In this document: positions 8,113 to 17,373 of the stretch, piece after piece
Layout: every line of letters starts with the position of its first letter
Numbering within the stretch: the first letter of the stretch is position 1
Assembly (NCBI GenBank): GCA_013054445.1
Contig: JAAMPI010001081.1
Span: 1 to 20,248 of the forward strand
Source: Cudoniella acicularis
Taxonomy: Eukaryota; Ascomycota; Leotiomycetes; Helotiales; Helotiaceae
Length of the DNA stretch: 20,248 bases
Direction of reading: 5' to 3'
Notes under the pieces: model-generated
What the model saw: the letters and a program-made list of their open reading frames with translations, nothing else
What the model was told of the DNA's origin: nothing
The model's database searches: none
Program-made: the position numbers and the translations under genes

Positions 8113-9251
8113 ATGGGTGCAATTACCCCCGTTCGCCGAATGATGCTGGAGGCAGCTATCAAGTACGCCGTTCAGGAGAAAGTCTGCCTGCCCAACTGGC
8201 AGACATTGCGAGCATATCTGGTGGACCACGCCCAGCTAGCGGCCTCGGAACTGGATGAAGAGAAAACATTCGTGACGGATTGCTACATGTTGCACACGAA
8301 TCCTGCCGTGCAACAAGGCAATCGGGACCTCGACACACCTCCCAAAAGTCCTAAAAACGAGCCTCAAACACCAAATTTAAATCTGGTGCCGGCAGATCCC
8401 CTTGAAGGCCACGAAGAGGCAGCCTTCTCGCCCACATTGGACAATTCGGTGAGTCGGGACCCATTTCCCGAAGTCCATTCCTGTGCTAAAAGAACAATAG
8501 CCTCCCAAGCCCTCCGAGAACTTGTCGATTTTCATCGAGCACAAGAATACATGGGATGGCACTTGTTGGGATTTCTGCACAGAGGAGAATAGCTTCATAT
8601 CCATGAACATAGTACACAGGAGCTCGCTCGTGCTGAATGGCAATAAAATCGAATTGACCTGGAAGTTCCACGGCGAAAAGAAAACTTACCGAACCTGGTT
8701 CACCGCGATTGAGGATCAATACATTGAGAATGATATAATGCTTGGGAGAGGGTGGGACAAGGTAGAATACAAGAGTGGGGAAAGAGTGTACTGTGGCCAA
8801 GAAGAAACCATGCATGCTCTTCACATGGACACCCGTAAGGCTCTTGCTCCAAATTTTCCCACCCTAGCGACGTTAACCTATTCCCCTAGGTAGTGATTAT
8901 GGAAGTACCCCAATGCATCGAGAATTCCCGACCCACCTGCCGTCGCCCGAGGAATTCGAAGCTTGTGTTGGGCGGATGATCGGGCATTCTGCGACGACAG
9001 CAGTCCTGGACATGGCACTTCGACAAGATCGACGACTTTTCCCATTCCCTTTCTCTTGTCGAGAGATTCCGATAAGAAATTCTGTGGGGGATGCGAGTGT
9101 TTCCGGTGGCAGCCAAGGTCAGCACCAAGACGGGAGGTTTGGTCCTCCATTATACAACAACTACAGCGAACCTGCGAGATTTCGGGGTCCTGCAAACAAC
9201 CCAGCATTATATACACCAGTGCGCCCACCGGAGTCGCCCCCAGAATGTTGA
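8113..9251 (+). CDS. Hypothetical protein with a degenerate retropepsin-like domain, three exons
   Basis: Exons 8113-8448, 8501-8834 and 8890-9251 (stop TGA 9249-9251), 343 residues. Intron 1 is 8449-8500 (GTGAGT, TGCTAAAA branch, ATAG); intron 2 is 8835-8889 (GTAAGG..CTAG). Frame is kept at both junctions. Residues 1-112 are unrecognised, partly helical, then Pro-rich. Residues about 120-197 mirror the neighbour's protease lobe: WDFCTEENSFISMNIVHR against VDSGTTENWISEDVVNR, then ELTWKFHGEKKT against QMTWRREGVKKT, and NDIMLGRG against FDVLFGSN. Asp136 is kept, but the Ser-Gly after it is replaced by Phe-Cys, and about 16 residues are missing between the first and second motifs. Catalysis is therefore unlikely and a pseudo-protease role is inferred. 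Residues 224-343 are unrecognised; the tail is Gly/Pro/Asn-rich. Same strand as the intact retropepsin-like gene 1.6 kb upstream, which suggests an old tandem duplication. Confidence 0.65.
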
Positions 9252-9569
9252 AGGTCAAAGTCAAGTTCCGCCTCTACGAACCGGCTTTCACAGTGTTGAG
9301 CCTGCTTTTGATTCTAAAATTCGGGGGTTTCTTTCGTTCATTTTGTCTGGCATGCGCCTCGTCAGACATTTCTTGAGTTGTTTCCTTCATATGGTCATAT
9401 GATTGGATTTGTATGTCTAAAAAAAAATTTCTAGTAGTTTGTTGTTATCCTTGGGAGTTATTTTTATTTACATCTTTAGTCGCAAAGCCACCCGCGAGCG
9501 AGTGGTATTTGATAGATCGCATTACACTGTGTGCTGGCTGGCTGAGGGGATTGAGCCTTTTTTGGGAGT

Positions 9570-9670
9570 GGGGGGGGGGGGCCGGGGGCTCCACGTTTTG
9601 TATAATACCTCAGAGCACACGACATGTTAACTTTTGGATTCAAAGAAGGGGGAGGAGGGGGGTGGCGGCG
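9570..9670 (+). repeat. G-rich tract with potential quadruplex-forming runs
   Basis: A run of 12 G at 9570-9581, five G at 9584-9588, then a second cluster at 9648-9671 with runs of five and six G and three GG steps. All lie on the plus strand. Such runs can form G-quadruplexes and are also prone to length errors in sequencing. No function can be assigned. Confidence 0.5.
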
Positions 9671-10712
9671 GCTAGCTACTCGCGCGTTTTGGGATAACTA
9701 TTTTTTTCCCTTTCTCGGGGACAAGGAATGGAAAAAAAGTTAGAATGGCGGGGCTTGGTTGGGTTGGGTTATAAATACGGGAGACGTGGGAGGTGATTTA
9801 ACCAACTCTGTTGCATAATGTGTAAGAGGTCTATAATAAATGTAATTACTATAATACATGCATACTATACTATAAGAGGCCTGGACAATTATTGTTCTTG
9901 TGAGCGAGTAGTACTAGGGGGCACTGTTTTTCATGCGCTGTAAGATTACATTACCAGCCAGCGTACTAATTTATAAAACCCTTTGTATTCTCCTAAGATT
10001 ATATAAATTCGGAATCAGAAAAGTTATCGGCGTACCGCGAATGCAATGAAGACCATGGCTCTAAAAAACCTCGATTTCATTTCCAATACTATTAACAGAA
10101 TAACTGGGTAGTCTATATTCTGTATCCCCACCCCCCGGTCACCGCCCACTAATTCCACCCCTACCTACCAACTAACAAATTATTTTACCTTATCTTTATT
10201 CTTATCATACCTTACCTATTACTTATTTTCGAGTTTATTACTATAGCTCACTCAAAATAGCACTTAATGTAATAAAAAGTATAGCTTTAAAGAGCCTTTA
10301 ACTTAAGTTGTAAATTACTGTAAAAACATAGGGGGACAAGTTTTTGTCGTAGAATACAGCTATAATATATTAATTTATATAGAATTGCATATATTTTCAT
10401 AGCTTTCGTGCTACGAGGTAAAGCTAGTAGGCGAAGCCTTGAAATCGATATTTTAGTATTATGATTTTTTTTTAATGAAAACTATATATTTGAATAGCAC
10501 TAAGTAAGCGGATTATAACCATGTAATAAGGGAAAAGGTGCGTTTAAAGGGTATGCACACGAAAAAGCTACGCGCGGCCGAAAACACGTTAATTTTCACA
10601 ACACCTGAAAAGCACAGTATGGGGCTGAAATATAGGCTGCCGAATAACTGAAACATAGGTAGAGTATGAAAATCGTGATATTCAATTTATGTACCTATAA
10701 GTCTCTTCTTCT

Positions 10713-10728
10713 CACACACACACACACA
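10713..10728. repeat. (CA)8 dinucleotide microsatellite
   Basis: Eight uninterrupted CA units, flanked by a CT-rich stretch on the left. It is likely in or near the 3' UTR of the minus-strand gene that ends at 11012. Confidence 0.9.
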
Positions 10729-10964
10729 AAGACATCATCACAACCCCAACCATCTCGCTCTCATGCTCATCATGCCAATCAGTCAGTAATTCATTAATCA
10801 TGCGAATCATCAACCTCCTTCGCTCCAAAGAGACAAGATAGATAGACAGACAACCGCAAGGAAACCTCGCCGTTTTCATCACCATCCTCATGACAACATT
10901 AAGACCAACACCCCGGCCACCAAGACGGAAATCGTGACTTCCTCCAAAATAAAAGTCCCTGAGA

Positions 10965-10984
10965 ATATGTGTATGAACACATAT
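10965..10984. repeat. Perfect 8-bp hairpin just downstream of the Rid1-like stop codon
   Basis: ATATGTGT (10965-10972) and ACACATAT (10977-10984) pair perfectly around the loop ATGA. The element is about 28 bp past the stop of the minus-strand gene, so it would be in its 3' UTR. It could affect mRNA 3'-end processing or stability; this is inference from position only. Confidence 0.5.
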
Positions 10985-11011
10985 ACGTAAATCGAATCGA
11001 ATTGAACCCCT

Positions 11012-13684
11012 TCACAACCAATTATTGTCGCTCACAACATTTCTCCCTTGCGCGACATCCCCTCCAAAGCTCAGCTTCATCTCAATTTTCGGTGCTTCCT
11101 CAACCGGTGTTTGTTTCTTTGGAGTCTTTCTTGGGCTCTTGTTCCCCTCAGTGCTGGGCCCACACCTCACATCTCTGGTATCCCACCCATCTTCAGCAGC
11201 TGCTGCAACCCAACATCTCAACCCTGCATGGACACCGCCGTAGAATTTTTCCTTGCAGAGACGGAGAGTGGAACCCATCAACTTCTCCCAGCCTGAGATG
11301 CGCATTTGTTCTCGGAGGGTGTTACGCTCGGCTTGTGTAGGGAGCGAGGCGATAATGCCATTAATGATGTCGAGGTGGGAGGCTAGATAATTGGTAGCAT
11401 CCCATTCAACTCCGCCGACGTATGGTGCAGCCGGAACTGGGGGGAGTTCTTGTGGGAAGTGTTTCGCCATGTAGATGTGGAACGGATTTGCGGAATCGAA
11501 GCTACTGTTTGAGGTGATTGAAGATATGTTGCCACCGTTGATGTCCTGGTAGGGGGTGTCGCCTTTGGGAAAGGGAACGACGTTCAAATTGTGGAGGAAT
11601 ATCCAGAAAACCTCTTTCGTGACATTGGTAACTTCCTTGCACCAGACTCGGTATGGTCTCGGGCGTCGCATGTCCAACACAAAATCGACGGGGCGTTGGG
11701 ATTCGCTGGGTTCTTGGTCCCTGAGATAACTGAGAAGAGTCTTTGCTCGATGAGTTCGTTCCGAAATGGGCGCCGACTTGAGATAGGTGAAGAGCAGCGA
11801 GGAGATGATGTTTCTTGTAGTAAACTCGCTGGGCCCTTTCTTTTCTTCATCGAAAATCATATACAGCAAAGCTGGGAATAGTGTGACTTGAATCTTGTTC
11901 AAATGTTGCAAGGCAAGCGCAGTGGTTGCCAGAGCCTTCAAGCAAAGCAACACTTCATGAAGCAAGGCATCTTCATGTTCCTCTCTGTTCAATGTTAGCA
12001 ATGAAACATGAGTTTGACAAGATACGGATACAAACCTCCATTCCACTTCCATTATCCTACGCAGTAATCCAACTATTTCTTCCATTCCTCCTCGACCTAT
12101 AAAGTCATCTGTCCAAGCAACAGTTTCATTACGAAGAAGTAATCTCAGCTTGTGTAGACGCCCAACCTCAACCAGCTCCGGCTTCTGAACCTTCCTCAGA
12201 TAAGAAACAAAGTCATCAAGTGTTTGGCCTTTCGCCTTCGCAATCAATGTTTGTGTGACCGTAGCACCAGTCGCAGCAAGAGATTTGCCAGTATCCTTGA
12301 TGCTCTCCGAAGACTTTGTTCGAGAATGCCCTTTCATAGTTCCCTCAGCTTTCGATTTCTTGGTTGGCGAAGGTGGCTCCTTGCTGCTTGCTCTCGAAAA
12401 TGTGAAGGTTCGGCTCCGTGGTCTCCTAACCTTGCTTTGAGGAACTTCATGGTCACCAGAAGTAGCATCAGCACTTGAGTCGCTACTATTGGTCCCAGGT
12501 CTCCCATTCTTAGCAGCAGCTATTTCAGCCCAGTCCTGCTTAATAAAATCCTTCTTCATTGACATTGCAAGATTCCTCATCTTGCCACGCTGATGCTCAG
12601 GAATATTCCGCCTATCCAACATGGCTTCGAACTCCTGGTCGACATTTCGGTCATCGAGGGTTCGCTCCGACCCGATTTCAGGGGATTTAGGTTTGCCACC
12701 TCCAAAAGCTGAAACTGCTGCCATTACTCGCTGGCCTCGATTAGGAGTTTTCTCCGACTTCGCTACGGATTTGTCGGATTTGTCAGACTTCATAGATGTC
12801 GCGGTCACCTTTCTATCGAAGCTCGGTCCCTTTTCGGCTGATACACGTCTGCTAAGATCCGCACTTTGTCTCGAACTTCCACCGCTAACTCGTCTGCTAA
12901 TGTCTTGAAGGCTAAAGCTACTCGGCAGGTATACGGTCTTTGGACGTTGCGGACCCTCATCACGCCTGGTGAGTGACGGTTGAGTGCCAGGGCCATCGTA
13001 GAAGTTTCGTTGTTTCCCAGGGGAATATTGTTCTGGGGTGTAGAGATCAATCTCATCTTCCAAGAACTTCCCGCCCAATGGTTGCTTTGCAAAACAATCG
13101 CTTGAGAATTGGGCATAGATTGGTGGCCGCGAATGCTCGCTGGATGATGTCGAGGAGGGTGTTTGATTCTCCTTGTCTTTGGCCCGTGCTTCTTCCTCCT
13201 CTGCCTGCTTTCGCAATGCCTTCGACGATTTGGGTCGTGATAGAAGATTGGCAAGATTGGTTGTTGACTTCGTCTTTTTCGGCTTGTCGGGCTTAGACTT
13301 CGATTGCTTGTCAGTATCTCTCCTAGCAAGAGACTTCAGGGAGATAGAGCTCAGGGTCTTCTTGTGCAATGACTTGAACGACCCTTCCTCGGTCGTATTT
13401 GGGCGGCGCCCTTCCTTGGATTTCTTCGGTGGCGGTGGTGGTTGACTTTGTTGATTCTGCTGCAGCTCTCCTAAAGCTCGATGATGTGGATGATCCTGTG
13501 GCAGATACGGCAAAGCTGGGGTCGAGTCATATGCTGGAGAAGCAACAAAAACATCAGTCGGCGAATTTGAAGGTAAAGCTGTTCCAACAGAAGGGGTTCG
13601 CTTGTGTTGCATGAATGATTTCAATACCGATGATTTGGGGCGTTTATGCTGGTACACATCTGGTAATGGATACTGGGAGGCCAT
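11012..13684 (-). CDS. rid1: GTPase-binding protein Rid1-like (GBD/FH3 domain), two exons
   Basis: Start ATG at 13684 (strong context AAATGG; the frame is open a little further upstream but only with TTG). Exons 12036-13684 and 11012-11984; intron 11985-12035 (51 nt, GTTTGT, TTGCTAAC branch, ACAG), giving 873 residues. The N-terminal ~340 residues are disordered, basic and Ser/Pro-rich, with a poly-Pro run PPPPPPKKS at about 82-90 and Lys/Ser blocks. The Rho-GTPase-binding/FH3 region of formin type runs from about 345 (DQEFEAMLDRRNIPEHQRG, KDFIKQDW) through TLDDFVSYLRKV and EVEWR-EEHEDALLHE to KEVFWIFLHNLN and the C-terminal block YVGGVEWDATNYLASHLDII. Formin FH1 and FH2 domains are absent, so it cannot nucleate actin. 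This layout is what fungal genomes annotate as Rid1. A role downstream of Rho GTPases in polarity or septation is inferred from the domain. Confidence 0.85.
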   Translation of the reverse strand: MASQYPLPDVYQHKRPKSSVLKSFMQHKRTPSVGTALPSNSPTDVFVASPAYDSTPALPYLPQDHPHHRALGELQQNQQSQPPPPPKKSKEGRRPNTTEEGSFKSLHKKTLSSISLKSLARRDTDKQSKSKPDKPKKTKSTTNLANLLSRPKSSKALRKQAEEEEARAKDKENQTPSSTSSSEHSRPPIYAQFSSDCFAKQPLGGKFLEDEIDLYTPEQYSPGKQRNFYDGPGTQPSLTRRDEGPQRPKTVYLPSSFSLQDISRRVSGGSSRQSADLSRRVSAEKGPSFDRKVTATSMKSDKSDKSVAKSEKTPNRGQRVMAAVSAFGGGKPKSPEIGSERTLDDRNVDQEFEAMLDRRNIPEHQRGKMRNLAMSMKKDFIKQDWAEIAAAKNGRPGTNSSDSSADATSGDHEVPQSKVRRPRSRTFTFSRASSKEPPSPTKKSKAEGTMKGHSRTKSSESIKDTGKSLAATGATVTQTLIAKAKGQTLDDFVSYLRKVQKPELVEVGRLHKLRLLLRNETVAWTDDFIGRGGMEEIVGLLRRIMEVEWRFVSVSCQTHVSLLTLNREEHEDALLHEVLLCLKALATTALALQHLNKIQVTLFPALLYMIFDEEKKGPSEFTTRNIISSLLFTYLKSAPISERTHRAKTLLSYLRDQEPSESQRPVDFVLDMRRPRPYRVWCKEVTNVTKEVFWIFLHNLNVVPFPKGDTPYQDINGGNISSITSNSSFDSANPFHIYMAKHFPQELPPVPAAPYVGGVEWDATNYLASHLDIINGIIASLPTQAERNTLREQMRISGWEKLMGSTLRLCKEKFYGGVHAGLRCWVAAAAEDGWDTRDVRCGPSTEGNKSPRKTPKKQTPVEEAPKIEMKLSFGGDVAQGRNVVSDNNWL

Positions 13685-14270
13685 TTCGAAGGCAATCGTC
13701 AAAGGCGAGATTATGTTGCGATGCTGGGATTCATGGCTTTCATGACGATGTTGAAGAAGGATGTTCCTCGACTAATTCAAGAACAGATGTTGATGTTGCG
13801 TTGCCATAACAACACGGTCCGGCCCTACCCATTTGAGCGGACAGGGGGTCGGGACGCGTGGGGCCAATGCACAAGATTTGTGAATGTTTGCACAAACTAT
13901 CATAAAATCAACTTAAGACAACATTAAAGATTTAATCCAGCTCTCAACAATAAATTCTGCATTTTCACATGGTGGAGGGTTGGTTTATTCCTATGCTTTA
14001 CTGCAAAGAATTTTACCAAATATATTATAATAATAATAAGGGTCAGATGCAATCTAGGCTCCAACTATTCGCAAATCAAAATCTCCCTCTATAACAGGCC
14101 GCATGTCGATATTGCGATGATGATATTCTGTCCAAGATTTGTTATTGGTCTAGCAAACTATGTATCTTCTTATCTAAAGTAATCCCCAGGTGAAGCCAAA
14201 ACCATATATACTCCTTGTCCCCCAGCGGGCACATTACGCAGAGGTCTAAAGTACACCGTGTATCCCAAGA
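13685..14270. promoter_or_regulatory. Promoter and 5' leader of the Rid1-like gene; 3' end of its own downstream neighbourhood
   Basis: 586 bp upstream of the Rid1-like start and downstream in order from the Aim32-like stop on the same strand. No supported gene. A (TAA)4 run lies at 14028-14039 within an AT-rich patch. Weak open frames on the plus strand (13615-13927) are antisense or leader shadows. Confidence 0.35.
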
Positions 14271-15454
14271 TCACCAACTAAACACGCCTCTCTGTCTGTC
14301 AAATCCACCCCTCAATTGCCTCTCGGGTTTGACAACCTTCCCCTGCAGCACCGTGTACTTCACAATTCCCTCACAATCCTCAGGCCTGACCCGTGCAATC
14401 CAAATGCACTGTGCGGCACCCAGCTGTTCTTCTTTTCCCGTTACCTTGGACGGCGGAGGGCAGATCTCGCCATCTAGCTTTCCCCGCTCCACATTGTCTA
14501 ACCCAAAAGCATCTGCCTTTCGGTAAATCATAAGATTCGCCGAATATTTGTGTCCTCCAACATGCGAGATGAAATACACACCGACTCCACCAGGTCGCTC
14601 ATCGTCAAGATCTCGGAACAGTCCGCAGATTCGTAGATGTCGCTCGAGTTCTTTCCGAAGAAGGGGCGCGCTTTGCCCGCATCGTGCGTCTCTTGTCTTT
14701 TGAGAGCAGAGGAGAATGAGGGCTCGATGTGGAGAAGGTCGTGATGTCAATTGTTCTGCCGTAGGGAGAGGATCGGGAAGGGAGGCAGGTATCGAAATCG
14801 GTCCAAGAGGTGTGGTATTCGTAGGGCCTTTGTTGATGAATTCTGATATGAGGGTATCTACAGATTTCGGTGTGACATTCTCGATTATGATAAAGGCAGG
14901 TAGGAGAAGGACCGTGGTAGGTTCGGAGTAATCAGTCGAATGCGAAGGTGTAGGGATATTCGAAGCCGATAACATAAGTCTCTAGATGATCGTTAGTACC
15001 TAGGTCTTGTCTCGAGATCTGCTGGAGGCATAGTTACCCCGTTACTAGGCTTCACGTTTGCCTTCTTATTAATTGCTTCCATCACACTCCCCTTCTCATC
15101 CGCAACATCCCTCACCCAATCTGTCTTCCCAGTCGCAACCAACACATGCGTACTCCATCCCTTCACAAACCCGTAAAGTTGATCCTCCTCATCAACCTTG
15201 AATCCTTTTGGAAAAGAAACATGGCAAGAGTCGCAATCATGATCGCAATCCTCCCCATCAACCTTCGGGTCTGCCTTTGGGAAAAGCGCATTGATAGGGG
15301 TGTTATTGGGCGGTGTTCCCGGTGCAGGTGTGGAGGAGCCGGAAAGCGTTTGTCGCGCAGAGTCGAGGAATGATTTGAAAGTCGACGACATCTTTTGGGG
15401 ACGCGACATTTCCAATTTCTTGGCCGGCTCCCATAAGATTTTATGGGATGACAT
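14271..15454 (-). CDS. aim32: Aim32/Apd1-type sucrase-ferredoxin-like [2Fe-2S] protein, two exons
   Basis: Exons 15038-15454 and 14271-14981; intron 14982-15037 (56 nt, GTAACT, TACTAACG branch, CTAG), 375 residues. The family is thioredoxin-fold ferredoxins that bind a [2Fe-2S] cluster with two Cys and two His. The matching ligands are visible: Cys231-x8-Cys240 (LILLCSQKTRDARCG) and His279-x3-His283 (ISHVGGHKYSANLMIYRK). Other hallmarks are ELERHLRICGLFRDLDDERP and CEGIVKYTVLQGKVV. The N-terminal half has the CDHDCDSC cluster (Cys70, 74, 77) and QLYGFVKGWSTHVLVATGKTDW typical of the family. Yeast Aim32 is mitochondrial and linked to thiol redox control. Start choice is uncertain: Met16 or Met22 are alternatives, and the N-terminal ~60 residues are poorly conserved in type and may include targeting information. 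Divergent from the OB-fold gene. Confidence 0.85.
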
Positions 15455-15880
15455 AGTGGGGCTGGGTGGGGGTAATTCCGTATCCGAACTCCGTAATCAG
15501 ATCCGCTTCTAGCGTCATCGGTGGCTTATCAGATCTTCTGAGTTTTTTCGTCAGCGAAGTGCGAAAACTAAAGGCAACGACATGGAAACGGATTACCTTG
15601 TCAACGCGAACACGAGCAGACACTGCTCTTCTTATGTTGAGTGCAGTCGCTTACATGCTAACAACGATGACGCGTTCCAGCTCGAGTCAATGCAATTAAT
15701 ACATGCCAGGCCTCCAGTTGAACCACCGGTCCTCGGCATTTTCGTTATCCCCGGGAGCCTCATCGCTCTCACCGCCGGACTTTCGGGTTGTTGAGCATTC
15801 GCTCGGATCCGAGAGCGGACCCAGAAAAGGGGGGCATTAGCTTGTCCTTAGAGCCTCATCGGGTGATGATCTGAGAGAGT
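15455..15880. promoter_or_regulatory. Bidirectional promoter between the Aim32-like and OB-fold genes
   Basis: 426 bp between divergent starts. It contains one ACGCGT at 15670-15675, identical to the MluI cell-cycle box bound by MBF-type factors in fungi, and other CG-rich hexamers near 15600. A single copy is weak evidence. Short open frames inside it are not supported as genes. Confidence 0.4.
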
Positions 15881-16990
15881 ATGCCTCCCAAGATCAAACT
15901 ATATGTTGGAGCTCCCGAGTCAAATCGACTTGACTGGGATGAATCAGGATTGCTTTCAAGCTTCAGCGAGCCTTTTCTACGATTTGCAAAGTTGCAGCAA
16001 CATACAGGTCATGAAAAGAGTGCTGTTGTCCCAGTCACTCCAACTTCTACATTCTATCCAGAATGGAGATCATTACCCCTCGAACGACAACATCTAGCCA
16101 CAGGCATATCACAAGATCATGGATGGCACTCACAATTCCTAGGCGGAGCGAATTTTTTTACCATATCACAAGTTGATTCCATGATGGAAGAGCTATCCCA
16201 ACAAGCCAAAGAAAGCTTCGAATCCAATATCAGCGTCCAGTCAAAAGAGCAACTCCGCTCCCAATTCTATGAAGAATCTTACGGTCGCCATCAAGATATT
16301 GCTTCATCACAAATCACAGATTTCGGTGGCTCTTTCACAAGTGACGAAAGCTCATTCGACAAAACACAGGCATTCGACTCACTCATCGATGAAGTGCTTA
16401 GTGAAATCCCAAATGCAGGACCACTAAGCAATATCAAAGATCTTCCCGGCGCAGCATACCTCGATTCCATTCAACCACAAACCATGACAGTCAACCTGAT
16501 CGTGGGCATCATCTCCCTTCCCACCGCACGAACCATCAACACGCGTCGAGGAGGCCACACCGAACTCGTGGAAGCCATCGTTGGCGACGACACCAAATCC
16601 GGCTTAGCCGTCAATTTCTGGTTCTCCTCATTCCAATTAGCTACCGCCAACTTAAAAGCTGACATCGAGGCACTGAGGCCCCAAGACGTGGTTCTGATGC
16701 GAAACGTGGCATTAAGTAGTTTCCGCGGGAGAGTTTACGGGCAGAGTCTGAGGCAGGGGATGACGAAGGTGCATCTTTTATTCAGGAATAGGGTGGATCA
16801 TGCGGATGTGGGAGGTTGCTATCGTAGGGCGGATTTGGATCCTGGGAATCATGGGAATGTGCAGTTGGAAAGAACGAAGAGGGTGAGGGAGTGGGTTTTG
16901 AGGTTTGTTGGGAACTCGGGTCCTCAAAGGCAGAGAGATAGTGGGGATTATAGAGAGTTTCAGGAGAGCCTGCCTCCAGATACACAATAA
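15881..16990 (+). CDS. OB-fold nucleic-acid-binding domain protein
   Basis: A single exon of 369 residues starting MPPKIKLYVGAPESN. The first ~180 residues look mostly disordered or helical, with acidic/Ser stretches (TDFGGSFTSDESSFD) and a short helix FDSLIDEVLSEIP. Residues about 200-305 fit an OB fold: alternating strands TMTVNLIVGIISLPTARTIN, GHTELVEAIVGDD, GLAVNFWF, a helix before LRPQDVVLMRNVALSSFRGR, and VYGQSLRQGMTKVHLLFR. This is the pattern of single-strand DNA-binding proteins (RPA/shieldin-2 type), where the L-x-P-x-D-V-V-L step precedes strand 4. The last ~65 residues are basic (ERTKRVREWVLRF). A role in DNA repair or telomere biology is inferred from the fold only. The stop TAA at 16988-16990 faces the MFS gene end to end. 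Confidence 0.75.
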   Translation: MPPKIKLYVGAPESNRLDWDESGLLSSFSEPFLRFAKLQQHTGHEKSAVVPVTPTSTFYPEWRSLPLERQHLATGISQDHGWHSQFLGGANFFTISQVDSMMEELSQQAKESFESNISVQSKEQLRSQFYEESYGRHQDIASSQITDFGGSFTSDESSFDKTQAFDSLIDEVLSEIPNAGPLSNIKDLPGAAYLDSIQPQTMTVNLIVGIISLPTARTINTRRGGHTELVEAIVGDDTKSGLAVNFWFSSFQLATANLKADIEALRPQDVVLMRNVALSSFRGRVYGQSLRQGMTKVHLLFRNRVDHADVGGCYRRADLDPGNHGNVQLERTKRVREWVLRFVGNSGPQRQRDSGDYREFQESLPPDTQ

Positions 16991-17373
16991 AGGTATATTT
17001 ATCTTATATACAGTTGATCGCTTTATATGATATTTTGTTTATAATTTGTCTTATATTATCCAAGAAGTAATAGTAATAAAAATTTAAAAATTTATTTTAT
17101 AGATCTCTATGAAAATTAAAATTATTCCTTAGTAGGCTTATAGATAACCCCCTGCGAAGGAGTTTAGCTATAGTTTTTAATTTGAAATAAAAGGCATCCT
17201 TATCTACAAAAAACAGAGTCAAAAAGGTTACAGACTGTAGGATTTGTTTTGGGGTTCTATTGCACTTTCCCCCAAAATCTGTCTCTATCCTGGAACTCTT
17301 GCCTAGAAATTATCCTGCAAGTAAAACGCCATTGATCTGCGTTCTCGCCCCAAGCCTTCTCCATGCATGTATT
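16991..17373. other. AT-rich convergent intergenic region
   Basis: 383 bp between the 3' ends of two convergent genes. 16991 to about 17215 is strongly AT-rich with TA-rich words similar in style to the island at 3775-4020. It probably holds both 3' UTRs, perhaps with a short repeat relic. No gene is supported. Confidence 0.45.

Larger units (their letters stand above)
9252..11011. other. 1.76-kb gene-poor stretch: G-rich tract, AT-rich sequence, microsatellite
   Basis: No supported gene. 9252 to about 9560 is probably the 3' flank of the upstream gene. A G-rich segment spans about 9570-9670. A TATA-like TATAAATA lies at 9770-9777 with no open frame after it. 9820-10540 is AT-rich, with only short low-complexity tracts, and may be a decayed repeat. 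A (CA)8 microsatellite is at 10713-10728. About 10730-11011 is probably the 3' UTR of the minus-strand Rid1-like gene. No LTRs, transposase or tRNA were seen. Confidence 0.45.

Noticed and set aside
9830..10540. Possible decayed transposon in the AT-rich stretch
   Set aside because: No terminal repeats, target-site duplication or coding remnant could be recognised by eye, so it is described only as AT-rich sequence.
12805..13329. 174-codon minus-strand frame inside the Rid1-like gene
   Set aside because: Alternative frame of the disordered, basic N-terminal coding region.
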